Source of the DNA: Methanoregulaceae archaeon
Lineage (GTDB): Bacteria; Armatimonadota; Fimbriimonadia; Fimbriimonadales; Fimbriimonadaceae
DNA: 64,000 bases
Assembly: GCA_020850325.1 (NCBI GenBank)
Contig: JADZEW010000035.1
Coordinates: 62,001 to 126,000, forward strand
Direction: 5' to 3'
Shown piece by piece: positions 49,530 to 58,618 of this stretch; the first letter of the stretch is position 1, and every line of letters starts with the position of its first letter. The translations under genes were made by a program, and so were the position numbers. The notes below the pieces were generated by a model. The model searched no databases. It saw only the letters and a program-made list of their open reading frames with translations, and had not been told where the DNA came from.

Positions 49530-51719
49530 ATGGCTTTGCGACCTCAGTTGCTCTACATTGGGCTGGGTGCCCTCGTTGCCGCGGCATGCGGCGGTTCGGG
49601 GGGCGTTGCGGCCAACTCGGGCGGGGGAGGCGGAGGAGGCTCCGCGACCACGGCCAACGTCAGGGTCGTCCTTCCGGCGGGAGTTGCGACCACGTCGGCT
49701 ACGTTGGTGACCGGCGTGGCCGATGTCGCGGTCGGCAGCGCCGCCCAGTCCGTTCAAGTCAACAGCGGCGGTCCCACGCTCGCTACCGCCATCGATACAT
49801 CGACGGGCAAGATGTTGACTCTGGGGGTCATCAGTCCCGACGGGACCACCCAAACGCTTGACGCCGAGAATGCGGCCGCCGCGCTCTTGATGATCGCTAC
49901 GGGTGTGGCAAGCGAACACGGTGCCCGACGAACCGACCTGGTTGCCCAAATCAAGGCCTCGGCCGCAACCAACGCCCTTGCCACAAAACTGACCGAAGCG
50001 TGGAACACCAACAAGTTTGCCCTCGAAGAGCCTTCCGCTGAACTGAAGACGGCAATCGAAACCGCGGCGGCCAGTGTGTCGGCGGTCGTGAAGCGTCCGT
50101 CACGCCCCGGAGACGATGTTCAGACCGACGAGTTTACGACGAAGCTGAACCTCACGGTCCGTAATGTAGACGGCGACCAAAGCCAGTTTCGAATGTTCGT
50201 CGCGAACAACAACCCGGCCCCCAACGGTGCCTACGGTCTCACGAGCTTCACTACGAAACCCGCGATCGCCTTCCAGTACAAAACGAACGTTAATGGCGAG
50301 GTCTTGCCGACACCTGAACCCATCGGGGAGGCGATCGACGTGCCCTATCTCACCCAGTACACGGTGGGAGGGAGCGTGCGCGCCCGGGACTTCACCCACG
50401 ATGTGCCCCAAGATGTCGAGAGCATCAAGTACTGGACGGTCTTGCTCAGCCCGACCTTCGATGTTCCGGATCATCCGGACATGGCCAAGCCCTATTGGGC
50501 AGACGAAGTGGGCAAATGGCGCACCGCCTTGGCCGACCTCCGGCAACTGGCCCTGCTTCGAGTGTTCGGTGAAATGGTCCTCGATATGACTGGCGCGGGC
50601 GGACAGCCTTTCACCCTGGAACAACTTAAGCAATCGATCCCCGGGCTGACAGCTGCCTCGGCAGACATGGCGACTGCTGTGGGCTATGGCAAGCTAGAGA
50701 CGGGCGCGCTCTCTACCCTCGATCTGCTCCTTAGCGGCACCGCCAACGCCGATTCCACCGCCGCCAAAGTTCTCGATGCCCTGCGGCCAATCGCCGGATT
50801 CAACGCGCAGTACTTGACGCTCCAGAATCTGAGCCCCAACCGGGTGAAGGCGTTGCGGGCTGCGCTACGCGTGTATGCGACGCTGGGCCTGAGCAAGCCT
50901 CTCGGCCAGTACGGAGTCACCGTGCGGGAACTTGTGACTGGGGCGCGAATGACCAACTTCGAAGCAACCTATTCACGAGGAAGACTGACCCTGACGCCCA
51001 ATGCCGGCCAGTTCATTCGAGGCGGCACGATCGGCATCGCGGCGCTGCTTCGCGATATCACCCCGACGGACGAGCCCTCCTTTGTATGGCGCGTCAAAGG
51101 TTCCAATGGGCCTGTTACGCTGAGGTCAAGCGACGGCCAGTCGGGCACGGAGATCACGACCACGCTCGATCGCATCAACGTGCTCACCACCGGCAACACC
51201 CAGGAGTACATCGACATCGAGTGCGAACTCTGGGCAAAGAACGCTCAGGGCCAGCGGGAGAAGATCGCAACCGATACGGCCAACTTCGTCGAGACAGGGA
51301 CGCTAACGCATCAGAAGCTGTTCTATGCCGTGCGTGCGAATCATCACACCTACTACTGGGTTGCCATCCTCCCCAAGGAGCAGATCGGCAAGAACCGGTG
51401 GAAGGGCGGGCAGTACCGGGCGCGCATCTTTAAGAACGGCGACCCAAGGTATCTGTTCCACTTCACGGTGCCCGAGTATGTCGGTCGGCCGAACAATCTG
51501 TCAACCGACCCAAGATCGACCATCGCATGGCTGCAGCCCGACAACATTTCGAACACGGTTCATGCGGCGCACGATCTCGGCGACCGACTGCTGTTCATCG
51601 CAGCGTACTTCTATGTCGATCCGACGGTCCACACTCAGGAACAAATCGACTGGGCCCATCAGCAGGCGCAGACCGAGGCGATGGGGACAACTATCGTAGC
51701 GTGGAGACAAGGGGACTAG
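49530..51719 (+). CDS. Large lipoprotein, unknown
   Basis: 729 residues. MALRPQLLYIGLGALVAAAC carries a lipobox-like AAAC (Cys20) followed by GGSGGV and a Gly-rich linker. The N-terminal part is low complexity; the middle (residues 60-420) is Thr/Ala-rich, and the C-terminal third holds beta-type repeats (TLTPNAGQFIRGGTIGIAAL, RVKGSNGPVTLRSSDGQSGT). Probably on the outer membrane or cell surface. No domain is recognised. It is encoded divergently to the neighbouring outer-membrane protein (89 bases apart). Confidence 0.65.
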   Translation: MALRPQLLYIGLGALVAAACGGSGGVAANSGGGGGGGSATTANVRVVLPAGVATTSATLVTGVADVAVGSAAQSVQVNSGGPTLATAIDTSTGKMLTLGVISPDGTTQTLDAENAAAALLMIATGVASEHGARRTDLVAQIKASAATNALATKLTEAWNTNKFALEEPSAELKTAIETAAASVSAVVKRPSRPGDDVQTDEFTTKLNLTVRNVDGDQSQFRMFVANNNPAPNGAYGLTSFTTKPAIAFQYKTNVNGEVLPTPEPIGEAIDVPYLTQYTVGGSVRARDFTHDVPQDVESIKYWTVLLSPTFDVPDHPDMAKPYWADEVGKWRTALADLRQLALLRVFGEMVLDMTGAGGQPFTLEQLKQSIPGLTAASADMATAVGYGKLETGALSTLDLLLSGTANADSTAAKVLDALRPIAGFNAQYLTLQNLSPNRVKALRAALRVYATLGLSKPLGQYGVTVRELVTGARMTNFEATYSRGRLTLTPNAGQFIRGGTIGIAALLRDITPTDEPSFVWRVKGSNGPVTLRSSDGQSGTEITTTLDRINVLTTGNTQEYIDIECELWAKNAQGQREKIATDTANFVETGTLTHQKLFYAVRANHHTYYWVAILPKEQIGKNRWKGGQYRARIFKNGDPRYLFHFTVPEYVGRPNNLSTDPRSTIAWLQPDNISNTVHAAHDLGDRLLFIAAYFYVDPTVHTQEQIDWAHQQAQTEAMGTTIVAWRQGD

Positions 51720-51726
51720 CGCTTGA

Positions 51727-52461
51727 TTAGGTGATCACCAACTTGGCCGCCGCAACCAGCACCGTGGCGGCCAGGACCCGCCGCAACACGGGATTCGGAG
51801 TGTGTTGCGCACCGAGCCACGAACCCACCAACGCACCCCCAAGGCCCACCGCGAGCATCGGCCAGTGTTCAACGGCAAGCCGCACGCTGTCCGGAGGACG
51901 GGCCAGCAGACCCGCGGCAGAGTTCACGAGGATGAACACCGCCGATACCGCCGCCGTCGTCTTCGCATCCGCCCAGCGACTCAGGATCATGACCGGCCCT
52001 AAGAACACCCCGCCGCCAATGCCCACCACCCCGCTAAGCAAGCCAATCAACGCCCCGACCAAAAGTGCAGCCGAACACTTGGGGGGCTGAGTCTCACCGC
52101 CCGTGACCTTGGTGCCCACGAATAAGGCAATCGCAGCGGCTCCCAGAACAACTGCCAGGACGAGCTTATGCGTGCCCGCTCCCAGCTTCATCGAGCCGCC
52201 CAGAAAAGCCAACGGCGCGGCGCTCACGATGAACGGCCAAGCCAGATTCAGATCAAAGTGACGCGATCGCCGATAAATGGCAAATGAGGTGCCGGCGACC
52301 AGCAAGTTCATCACCAGGGCGATCGGCGCGGTGTCCGTAATCGGAATCTCCGACAGCGTCATCAGCGCGAGGTAGCCCGACGCCCCGCCATGGCCGACCA
52401 TGCTGTACAACACGGCGACCATCGCAATCGCTATCAGAAAGACGAGGCTATCGGGGCTCAT
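51727..52461 (-). CDS. TauE/SafE-type sulfite/organosulfur exporter
   Basis: 244 residues with about eight membrane segments; typical motifs VGHGGASGYLALM near the start and the repeat GIGGGVFLGPVMILSRW with VSAVFILVNSAAGLL. The substrate is an anion such as sulfite or an organosulfur compound. It overlaps the moaE fusion gene by 14 bases and is the last gene of the moa operon, which suggests a link with sulfur or molybdenum chemistry, for example a sulfite oxidase-type enzyme elsewhere. Confidence 0.85.
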   Translation of the reverse strand: MSPDSLVFLIAIAMVAVLYSMVGHGGASGYLALMTLSEIPITDTAPIALVMNLLVAGTSFAIYRRSRHFDLNLAWPFIVSAAPLAFLGGSMKLGAGTHKLVLAVVLGAAAIALFVGTKVTGGETQPPKCSAALLVGALIGLLSGVVGIGGGVFLGPVMILSRWADAKTTAAVSAVFILVNSAAGLLARPPDSVRLAVEHWPMLAVGLGGALVGSWLGAQHTPNPVLRRVLAATVLVAAAKLVIT

Positions 52462-53890
52462 CTGGCGCGAGGCTCGCGACCCCTCCCCGCAACGACACGA
52501 CGTTGGATCGACCCGCGGCAAGGTAGCGCGCCGCCACCCGCAAACTGCGTGTCCCCGTCTCGCAAACCACAACCAGGTTGCCCTCAGGCAGTTCACCGAG
52601 TCCAGAGAACGGCAGCCGGACATGAGCGCAGTCCAGATGCGGCTCTTCGTCGGGCTCGCGTACATCGACGATGATGTACTCGCCGAAGCGAGCCTGCGCT
52701 GCAGAAATCGACTCAACCTCGCACGGGTCGCAAATGTCCATGCCGCTGCCACACACCGGACAGTCAGGGTTCATTTGGCGGGAAAGCCGCATCGTATCGC
52801 CCGTGCGTAGATCTATGAGCTGCGTTTGGTGGCTCAAAAACTCTCCATAACCCAGAATGCCCTTCAGGACTTCATTCGCTTGAAGGATGCCGAGGGTTCC
52901 GGGCACGACGCCGAGAATCCCATTCTCTGCGCAGGTTCCCACACATCGACCCGCGGGGACGGTGGGAAAGAGACACCGTAGACAGGGCCCGTCGGGGAGA
53001 ACGGTGAGCAGCTGTCCCTCGAAGCCGTGAACGCTGGCGGTCACGAGCGGCTTACTATGGCGGCGGCAAGCCTGGTTCAGCAAGAACTTCGTTGGTAGGT
53101 TGTCCGAGCCATCGACGATCCAGTCGTACGACGCCACGAAGCGATCCACGTTCGCCTCGGTCAGTCGCTCGGCATGACGATGAACCTCGACCGTTGGGTT
53201 GAGGAGATTGACGAACTGAGCCGCGCGCTCGACTTTGAGCCGTCCCACATCCTCCACCGAGAACAGAATCTGCCGATGAAGGTTGGACACATCGACGACG
53301 TCGTCATCGATCAGGCCGAGGGTGCCCACCCCGGCGGCCGCCAAGTAGGGCAAGCATCCCGCGGCTAACCCGCCCGCGCCGACCAGCAAGACGCTCGCCG
53401 CCTTCAGCCGCGCTTGGCCTGCGTCGCCGATTTCCGCGAGTCGGCGTTGGCGTTGGGTGAGTTGGGCATCCAGTTCGGGGTTAGGCCCCGGAGCGTCCGC
53501 GCCAACCCAGCCGGAATCGCCGTCTGCGTAGTACTCCTTCTTCCAAATCGGCACCCGATGCTTCAGCTGATCGAGGATCCACTCGCAACCTGCAAACGCC
53601 TCGCGCCGATGAGCCGCGGCCGTCTGGATGATGACCGCCGTTTCGCCGACTTCCAACAGCCCCACCCGGTGGACGACCGTGGCCGATTCGAGCCGGTACC
53701 GTGCGACAGCCTCGGCCACCAGCTTCTCGCCTTCGCTCACAGCGAGGTCCTCGTAGGCTTCGTACTCCAGACGCAACACCTCTCTCAAGTTGGCGTGATT
53801 GCGCACCTTGCCCTCGAAAGTGACGAAGCCCCCCGCCGAGTCGCAAGCATGGACGATCGGGATCAAGGGTTGATGCGACAGCCGAAACAC
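52448..53890 (-). CDS. MoaE-MoeB-rhodanese three-domain fusion
   Basis: 480 residues from GTG 53890, preceded by GGAGGT seven bases upstream. Residues 1-130: MoaE, molybdopterin synthase catalytic subunit (FEGKVRNHANLREVLRLEYE, VPIWKKEYY with the key lysines, DSGWVG). About 140-375: MoeB/ThiF adenylyltransferase (VLLVGAGGLAAGCLPYLAAA, ILFSVEDVGRLKV, Zn cysteines CLRCLFP and CPVCG). 390-480: rhodanese with Cys443 in VVVCETGTRSLRVA. This places activation, sulfur transfer and MPT synthesis on one chain, next to the separate moaD. Confidence 0.93.
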   Translation of the reverse strand: MFRLSHQPLIPIVHACDSAGGFVTFEGKVRNHANLREVLRLEYEAYEDLAVSEGEKLVAEAVARYRLESATVVHRVGLLEVGETAVIIQTAAAHRREAFAGCEWILDQLKHRVPIWKKEYYADGDSGWVGADAPGPNPELDAQLTQRQRRLAEIGDAGQARLKAASVLLVGAGGLAAGCLPYLAAAGVGTLGLIDDDVVDVSNLHRQILFSVEDVGRLKVERAAQFVNLLNPTVEVHRHAERLTEANVDRFVASYDWIVDGSDNLPTKFLLNQACRRHSKPLVTASVHGFEGQLLTVLPDGPCLRCLFPTVPAGRCVGTCAENGILGVVPGTLGILQANEVLKGILGYGEFLSHQTQLIDLRTGDTMRLSRQMNPDCPVCGSGMDICDPCEVESISAAQARFGEYIIVDVREPDEEPHLDCAHVRLPFSGLGELPEGNLVVVCETGTRSLRVAARYLAAGRSNVVSLRGGVASLAPDEPR

Positions 53891-53894
53891 GGGG

Positions 53895-54128
53895 TCAACC
53901 TCCCGATACCGGGGGAACGAGCACGATCTGAGCCCCATCCCGGATGGGAGTCGAGTCGTCCACGAACGAGCCGTCTTGCGCAGCGCGAATCAACGCAGGC
54001 GCGAGGTCGAGTTGATGCTTCACCACCAGTTCGCAGATGAAGTCCCCGATGCTCTCGCAGTCGGTGGATAAGGTCTCTTCCCCCACCCCCCGCCGGTCGC
54101 GCAACACGGCGAAGTAACGCACGGTCAC
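53895..54128 (-). CDS. moaD: Molybdopterin synthase sulfur carrier subunit
   Basis: 77 residues from GTG 54128 (upstream TTG 54143 and 54155 also possible, but would overlap the moaC-moaB gene more). Ubiquitin-like fold: VRYFAVLRDRRGVGEE, and the C-terminal VLVPPVSGG ends in the Gly-Gly that is adenylated by MoeB and thiocarboxylated. It sits between the moaC-moaB and moaE-moeB-rhodanese genes, overlapping neither by more than a few bases. Confidence 0.9.
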   Translation of the reverse strand: MTVRYFAVLRDRRGVGEETLSTDCESIGDFICELVVKHQLDLAPALIRAAQDGSFVDDSTPIRDGAQIVLVPPVSGG

Positions 54129-54132
54129 GTGC

Positions 54133-54990
54133 TTAGCCGCCAACGACGCCCCCAACCAACAACGACCTTGCGTGAAGCAAACCCGGAAAAAGCGCGTGAA
54201 GCGTATCGCCGGCCATGTGCGAGGAACCCGGCAGCGCGATCACGACGCTCGAACCGACCAATCCCGCAGCGGGTTCGGCCAGCATCGACGTCGGAACCCG
54301 TTCCTGTTGGTAGCGGCGGATTGCCTCAACGACGCCCGGCAACGGATGCTCGATGAGGGGACTCACTAACGCTCCGTCGACCGCCACAACGATGACCGGA
54401 ACCAACTTGTCGGCCAGATCTTGAATCGAGGCCACGACCGCGTCTTCGTCCGCGACTTCCAATCGGGAGACCGTACTCGCTCCGCGGCCCTTCAAACCCT
54501 CGGTGATCGCTTCGGAGAGATCCGCGTCTTGCCCCTCGAGCGTGACGACCGCCGCACTCCAGGGTTCAGAGACAAGATGGTCGCTCTTGCCGCCTATCTT
54601 CGACAAGAGACGCACTCCCACGATCTCCATGTCGTCATCAATCATCTTCAGCATGTCGTAGAGCGTGAGGGCCGCCGCCGCGGCCGCGGTCATCGCCTCC
54701 ATCTCGACCCCGGTCTTGGCAATGCTGACCACCTCGACCTCGACGATAATCCGATCTTCCAAGAGCTCGAAGTCAACGCCGACGTACTCGATAGGGATCG
54801 GATGGCAATAGGGGATCCACTCTGTCGTCCGCTTTGCGCCGGTTACCGCCGCCACCTTGGCGATGGGCAACGGGTCTCCCTTTGGGACCTTGCCTTCCCG
54901 TATCGCGACGATCGTCTGGCGGTTCGCGGTCAGTTCGGCACGGGCAACGGCGGCTCGCCGTGTAGTGATCTTAAACGAAACATCTCTCAT
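54133..54990 (-). CDS. MoaC-MoaB fusion, MoaB part degenerate
   Basis: 285 residues. Residues 1-150 are MoaC, which forms cyclic pyranopterin monophosphate with MoaA: RQTIVAIREGKVPKGDPLPI, IPYCHPIPIEYVGVDFEL, GVEMEAMTAAAAAALTLYDM and KIGGKSDHL. Residues 155-285 follow MoaB/MogA (LEGQDADLSEAITEGLKGRG, VIALPGSSHMAGDTLHALFP) but the TGGTG loop reads VAVDGALVS and the usual PRD is missing, so adenylylation is doubtful. Its start overlaps moaA (ATGA). Confidence 0.9.
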   Translation of the reverse strand: MRDVSFKITTRRAAVARAELTANRQTIVAIREGKVPKGDPLPIAKVAAVTGAKRTTEWIPYCHPIPIEYVGVDFELLEDRIIVEVEVVSIAKTGVEMEAMTAAAAAALTLYDMLKMIDDDMEIVGVRLLSKIGGKSDHLVSEPWSAAVVTLEGQDADLSEAITEGLKGRGASTVSRLEVADEDAVVASIQDLADKLVPVIVVAVDGALVSPLIEHPLPGVVEAIRRYQQERVPTSMLAEPAAGLVGSSVVIALPGSSHMAGDTLHALFPGLLHARSLLVGGVVGG

Positions 54991-55979
54991 CCGCCAATCT
55001 CCATCATCGTCAAGTTGTCCAGTTGCCGCCATTGGTCCATCGGGGGGTGCCCCTCCCACTTCGTGAGAAGGGTGGCCCGAATCGCCTGCTCAAGCTCGGC
55101 GTCGTCCGCCCCTGATCTCATCAAGTCCCGCAGACTCAACTGCCCCGGCAAGAACAGGCATGTCTTGAGAAGACCGTCTGCGGTGATTCTCATCCGATTG
55201 CAGCCGCCGCAAAAGCTGTCGGTCATGCTCGTAATGAACCCGATACTGCCCGCTCCGCCAACCAAATCGAAATCCTTGGCCACATCGCTGGGATGCCCCC
55301 CGCGGGGACTCAGTTCGTACCTAGGCTCGATTTGCGAGAGCATTTCCTGGTAGCCGATCACACGGTCGACCTTCCAGCCGTTGCCAAGGAACGGCATGAA
55401 CTCAATGAAGCGAACCTGTAAAGGGCGATCGAAAGCATAGGCCACAAAGTCCAAGACCTCATCTTCGTTCACGCCCGCCATCACGACCACGTTGAGTTTG
55501 ACCCTGGGGATGCTCGCCTCGAGCGCGGCGTCGATACCGCGAAGGACTTCGTCGAGTCGATCTTGCCTCGTGATTTCGGTGAAGCGGTCGCGTTGCAGGC
55601 TGTCGAGGCTGATGTTGATTCCGGTCAGACCCGCGGCCCGCAGTTCGGCGGCATGCTCATGCAGTCCCGTACCATTCGTGGTCATGAGCCGATCCGCGAT
55701 TCCGGGCACCGCGGCCGCCTCGCGAAGCAAGTGCTGCCATCCCTTACGCACGGTCGGCTCTCCTCCCGTGATCCTCAGCTTGTTCGTGCCGAGTCGGGCA
55801 AACAACTCGACAAGGCGCAGGATCTCTTCGAGCGTCAGGAGTTCGGCACGGGGACGCCAAACGATCTTGGTCTCGGGCATGCAGTATTGACACCGAAAGT
55901 TGCAACGGTCGGTGATCGACACTCGCAAATAGGTGTGAACTCGCCCGAATCGATCGACCAAGGGGTCCAGCTCAGACAT
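54987..55979 (-). CDS. moaA: GTP 3',8-cyclase
   Basis: 330 residues, radical-SAM enzyme opening molybdenum-cofactor synthesis. N-terminal SITDRCNFRCQYCMPETKIV (CxxxCxxC cluster), LRITGGEPTVRKG, NISLDSLQRDRF, and the C-terminal cluster SFCGGCNRMRITADGLLKTC; the chain ends in Gly-Gly (TMMEIGG), as required for activity. Start MSELDPLVDRFGRVHTYLRV fits. It leads the moa operon. Confidence 0.96.
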   Translation of the reverse strand: MSELDPLVDRFGRVHTYLRVSITDRCNFRCQYCMPETKIVWRPRAELLTLEEILRLVELFARLGTNKLRITGGEPTVRKGWQHLLREAAAVPGIADRLMTTNGTGLHEHAAELRAAGLTGINISLDSLQRDRFTEITRQDRLDEVLRGIDAALEASIPRVKLNVVVMAGVNEDEVLDFVAYAFDRPLQVRFIEFMPFLGNGWKVDRVIGYQEMLSQIEPRYELSPRGGHPSDVAKDFDLVGGAGSIGFITSMTDSFCGGCNRMRITADGLLKTCLFLPGQLSLRDLMRSGADDAELEQAIRATLLTKWEGHPPMDQWRQLDNLTMMEIGG

Positions 55980-56118
55980 ACCGATTCATTGTAGAACCAT
56001 CCCGCACCGCCGAAGCATGACCGACATCATGGCCATGCCCAGTTTTCGAGTGAGAGTCCCCCAGAGGGAGTTTGACTTCGAAGCCGAGCATTTTGAAACC
56101 ACTCAGTAAAATGGAGAC

Positions 56119-57369
56119 ATGGACGGAACGAGGAAACCGCGTCGCCAACGGGCCGTTCAACTTACGAACCATGGCCTTGAGTTGCTCCAGGCAAGACTTC
56201 AGGAGGAGCGTCGTGCGCTCCCCCAAGGCTCAAGGCTAACTCGCGAGGCGCGGGCTGACCTCATGGGAGTGAGCACCGCGACCGCAGAACGCATCCTGAG
56301 TCGGCAGGGCAACGATCGCAACGTCCTCATCGAAGTCTTCAGCAACTTAGAGCTCGACTGGCGAGACGACTACTGCCAATATGTAACTCCGCAACCCCGA
56401 ACCGAACCGTTGCCCCCTGTCGAGCGCAATAGGGCTGAGGATCCATCACGGTCTGGTAATCGCAGGTTTGCCGTACTTCCTGTGATCGCGGCGGTGCCTT
56501 TGCTCCTCCTGGTCGGAGCGCACTTTCGGAATGTGGCCAGTGAGGCAAACATCCTCGCGATACGTAACGAGGCGGTGCATGCGCTCTCAAAGGGACGCGA
56601 GGCCTACACCCGTTCAGACTACGCCCGTGCCAACGCGAGCGTTAAGAAGGCAATGTCCCAGGCCAAGGACATTTCTGCGGCTGACATCGCAGCGGAGGCT
56701 TTGACGCTCCAAGGCGACGTTCTTGCCGCTCAAGGTCATTTAGAGAGAGCCCTGGCGAAGTACCGAGAAGCTCTGCCGCTCTGGTCGACTTTTGACAAGA
56801 CTCATGGCAAGGGCACCCTTCTGGAAATCATGGCCGTCACCGAGGCGCGTCTTGGCATGCTGGATCAGGCGCGGGCTCACTTTCTTGAAGGATATGAGAT
56901 CGTGCAGAGTCTCGGCCCAACTCACATCCACATTGGGAGTCTTCGCGGATTAGGCTCACTAGCTGCCGTACAAGGGGATCGGGAAACGGCACACAAGTGG
57001 TACGCCAAAGCAGACAGCGCGCTCGATGAGCGTTCCGATGAGGCCATGCGGACCGATCTGAGGGCCCTGCGCGCTTTGCTGTTGCGCGATGACGGCCGAT
57101 TTGAGGACTCTGTCATCGAACTCGAGGCTTGCCTTAAGTTTTGGCAACAACAGAAGCACCCTCGATGGCAAGCTACAACGTGGCGCCAGAAGGCGTCTGT
57201 GCTGATGCTGGCTGGCGACGAAGACCGGGCGAAGCATTGCGTCTCAAAGGCCATCGACCTCTATGAACGGGTCGGCGATACCTTGGGCGCCGCCGAGTGC
57301 CGGCGGATTCTCGACGAGGGTGCGGACTACATACGATCCCAGGCGGGCAAGATCGAAGACTACTTCTAG
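56119..57369 (+). CDS. HTH-like, single-span TPR protein
   Basis: 416 residues. An N-terminal 90 residues with a possible helix-turn-helix (ARADLMGVSTATAERILSRQ), then one hydrophobic helix (FAVLPVIAAVPLLLLVGAHF, about 116-135) and a TPR array: KGREAYTRSDYARANASVKK, LERALAKYREALPLW and others to the end. It could be a membrane-bound regulator with an extracytoplasmic sensor of the kind seen for CadC-like proteins, but the HTH call is weak. Monocistronic; the ABC-2 gene follows 35 bases later. Confidence 0.65.
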   Translation: MDGTRKPRRQRAVQLTNHGLELLQARLQEERRALPQGSRLTREARADLMGVSTATAERILSRQGNDRNVLIEVFSNLELDWRDDYCQYVTPQPRTEPLPPVERNRAEDPSRSGNRRFAVLPVIAAVPLLLLVGAHFRNVASEANILAIRNEAVHALSKGREAYTRSDYARANASVKKAMSQAKDISAADIAAEALTLQGDVLAAQGHLERALAKYREALPLWSTFDKTHGKGTLLEIMAVTEARLGMLDQARAHFLEGYEIVQSLGPTHIHIGSLRGLGSLAAVQGDRETAHKWYAKADSALDERSDEAMRTDLRALRALLLRDDGRFEDSVIELEACLKFWQQQKHPRWQATTWRQKASVLMLAGDEDRAKHCVSKAIDLYERVGDTLGAAECRRILDEGADYIRSQAGKIEDYF

Positions 57370-57403
57370 TCCTGGAGCAGCTCAGCTCAACGAGGGTCCG
57401 GGT

Positions 57404-58201
57404 ATGGTTCGAGAAATGGCCCGATACTGGCGAATCTACCGGACATTCCTCGCCAGCTCCTTTGCCCGTGAGCTGGAGTTCCGCGCCAACTTCTTCGCCA
57501 AGATCGCCCAGAACGTGGTCTGGTGCGCGTTCTTTGTGATGATCCTGCTCGTCATCTACGGCCGAACCGACGACGTTGCCGGCTGGAATCGCGCCGACGG
57601 AATGGTCCTCGCCGCAACGTGCTTCTTGATGAACGCGGTTACCATGGCGATGACGATGTCCCTCATGGAGATTCCCCAAATGGTGCGCATGGGGACCTTG
57701 GACTTCATCCTGACCAAGCCCGTGGATTCCCAGTTCTGGGTCTCCAGCCGCAAGTTCAACTTCGACCAGATCGGCACCATTCTCGCCGGAATCGCGATGC
57801 TAATCATTGGCATCGCGCCGGGCGACGGGCTTCCTCCCCTCCTGGACTGGGTCGGGTACCTCATTCTGTTCATCTGCTCGGTACTGATCTTCTACTCATT
57901 CAACCTCGTCCTGATGACCCTAGGCATCTGGTGGGTTCGAGTGGACAACCTCTGGGTCCTCGGCGAGTCGGTCATGCAAATCGCCCGCTATCCGATCGAC
58001 ATCTACGGAGCCACCCTGCAGCGAGTGTTCATTTACATCGTGCCTCTGGCGTTTGTGGCGACGATTCCTTCCCGGCAGTTGGTCGTCGGGTTCGATGCGC
58101 CTAGCATCGGGCTCGGGGTGGCGTGGACGCTCTTAGCCGTCGTCCTTGCCCGGCTTTTCTGGAGGAGAGCCCTGCGCAGCTATGCCAGCGCGAGCAGTTG
58201 A
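57404..58201 (+). CDS. ABC-2 type transporter permease (DUF990-like)
   Basis: 265 residues with six likely membrane helices. FLASSFARELEFRANFFAKI at the start and EIPQMVRMGTLDFILTKPVD, SQFWVSSRKFNFDQIG are characteristic of the ABC-2 permease DUF990 family, which pairs with an ATPase and usually a second permease. Neither is adjacent. ATG 57404 is chosen; longer in-frame extension overlaps the TPR gene. Substrate unknown. Confidence 0.82.
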   Translation: MVREMARYWRIYRTFLASSFARELEFRANFFAKIAQNVVWCAFFVMILLVIYGRTDDVAGWNRADGMVLAATCFLMNAVTMAMTMSLMEIPQMVRMGTLDFILTKPVDSQFWVSSRKFNFDQIGTILAGIAMLIIGIAPGDGLPPLLDWVGYLILFICSVLIFYSFNLVLMTLGIWWVRVDNLWVLGESVMQIARYPIDIYGATLQRVFIYIVPLAFVATIPSRQLVVGFDAPSIGLGVAWTLLAVVLARLFWRRALRSYASASS

Positions 58202-58204
58202 GCG

Positions 58205-58618
58205 ATGGCGAAGCGTAAGCAGCCCCGACGCCGATCCCACCGGGCCTTTGTCGGTGACCGCGTTCTCTGCCTCTACCTCGTGCTGAGCTGTTGCTGTGTG
58301 CCGCTCTGGGAGCAGAAACCCGCCGGACAGGAACCCGAATGGCCGTTCAATGAGTCGCTCCGCAAGTTCCTTCGCGAGATTCTGGAACAATCCAACGCGG
58401 AGTTGATGTTTGCCGTCCCGGCAATCGGGCTCATCATCGGTTGGTTCGCGGTGCTGATCGGACTCTGGCGAAGCCGTACTTGGGCACTCTGGGTCATGCT
58501 CACCCTAAACCTGCCGGGCACCATCTACGCAACATGGGTCCACGATTGGATTTCGGCCGTTCTCGCTGGCGTCATCGTGGTCTACTGCGCACTTCGCGTC
58601 AGTCGACTCGTTGGCTAG
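58205..58618 (+). CDS. Small membrane protein, unknown
   Basis: 137 residues with three hydrophobic stretches (LCLYLVLSCCCVPLW, LMFAVPAIGLIIGWFAVLIG, ISAVLAGVIVVYCALRV) and a basic N-terminus (MAKRKQPRRRSHR). It follows the permease by three bases and might be an accessory subunit. It overlaps the end of lptD by four bases, convergent. No family is recognised. Confidence 0.6.
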   Translation: MAKRKQPRRRSHRAFVGDRVLCLYLVLSCCCVPLWEQKPAGQEPEWPFNESLRKFLREILEQSNAELMFAVPAIGLIIGWFAVLIGLWRSRTWALWVMLTLNLPGTIYATWVHDWISAVLAGVIVVYCALRVSRLVG

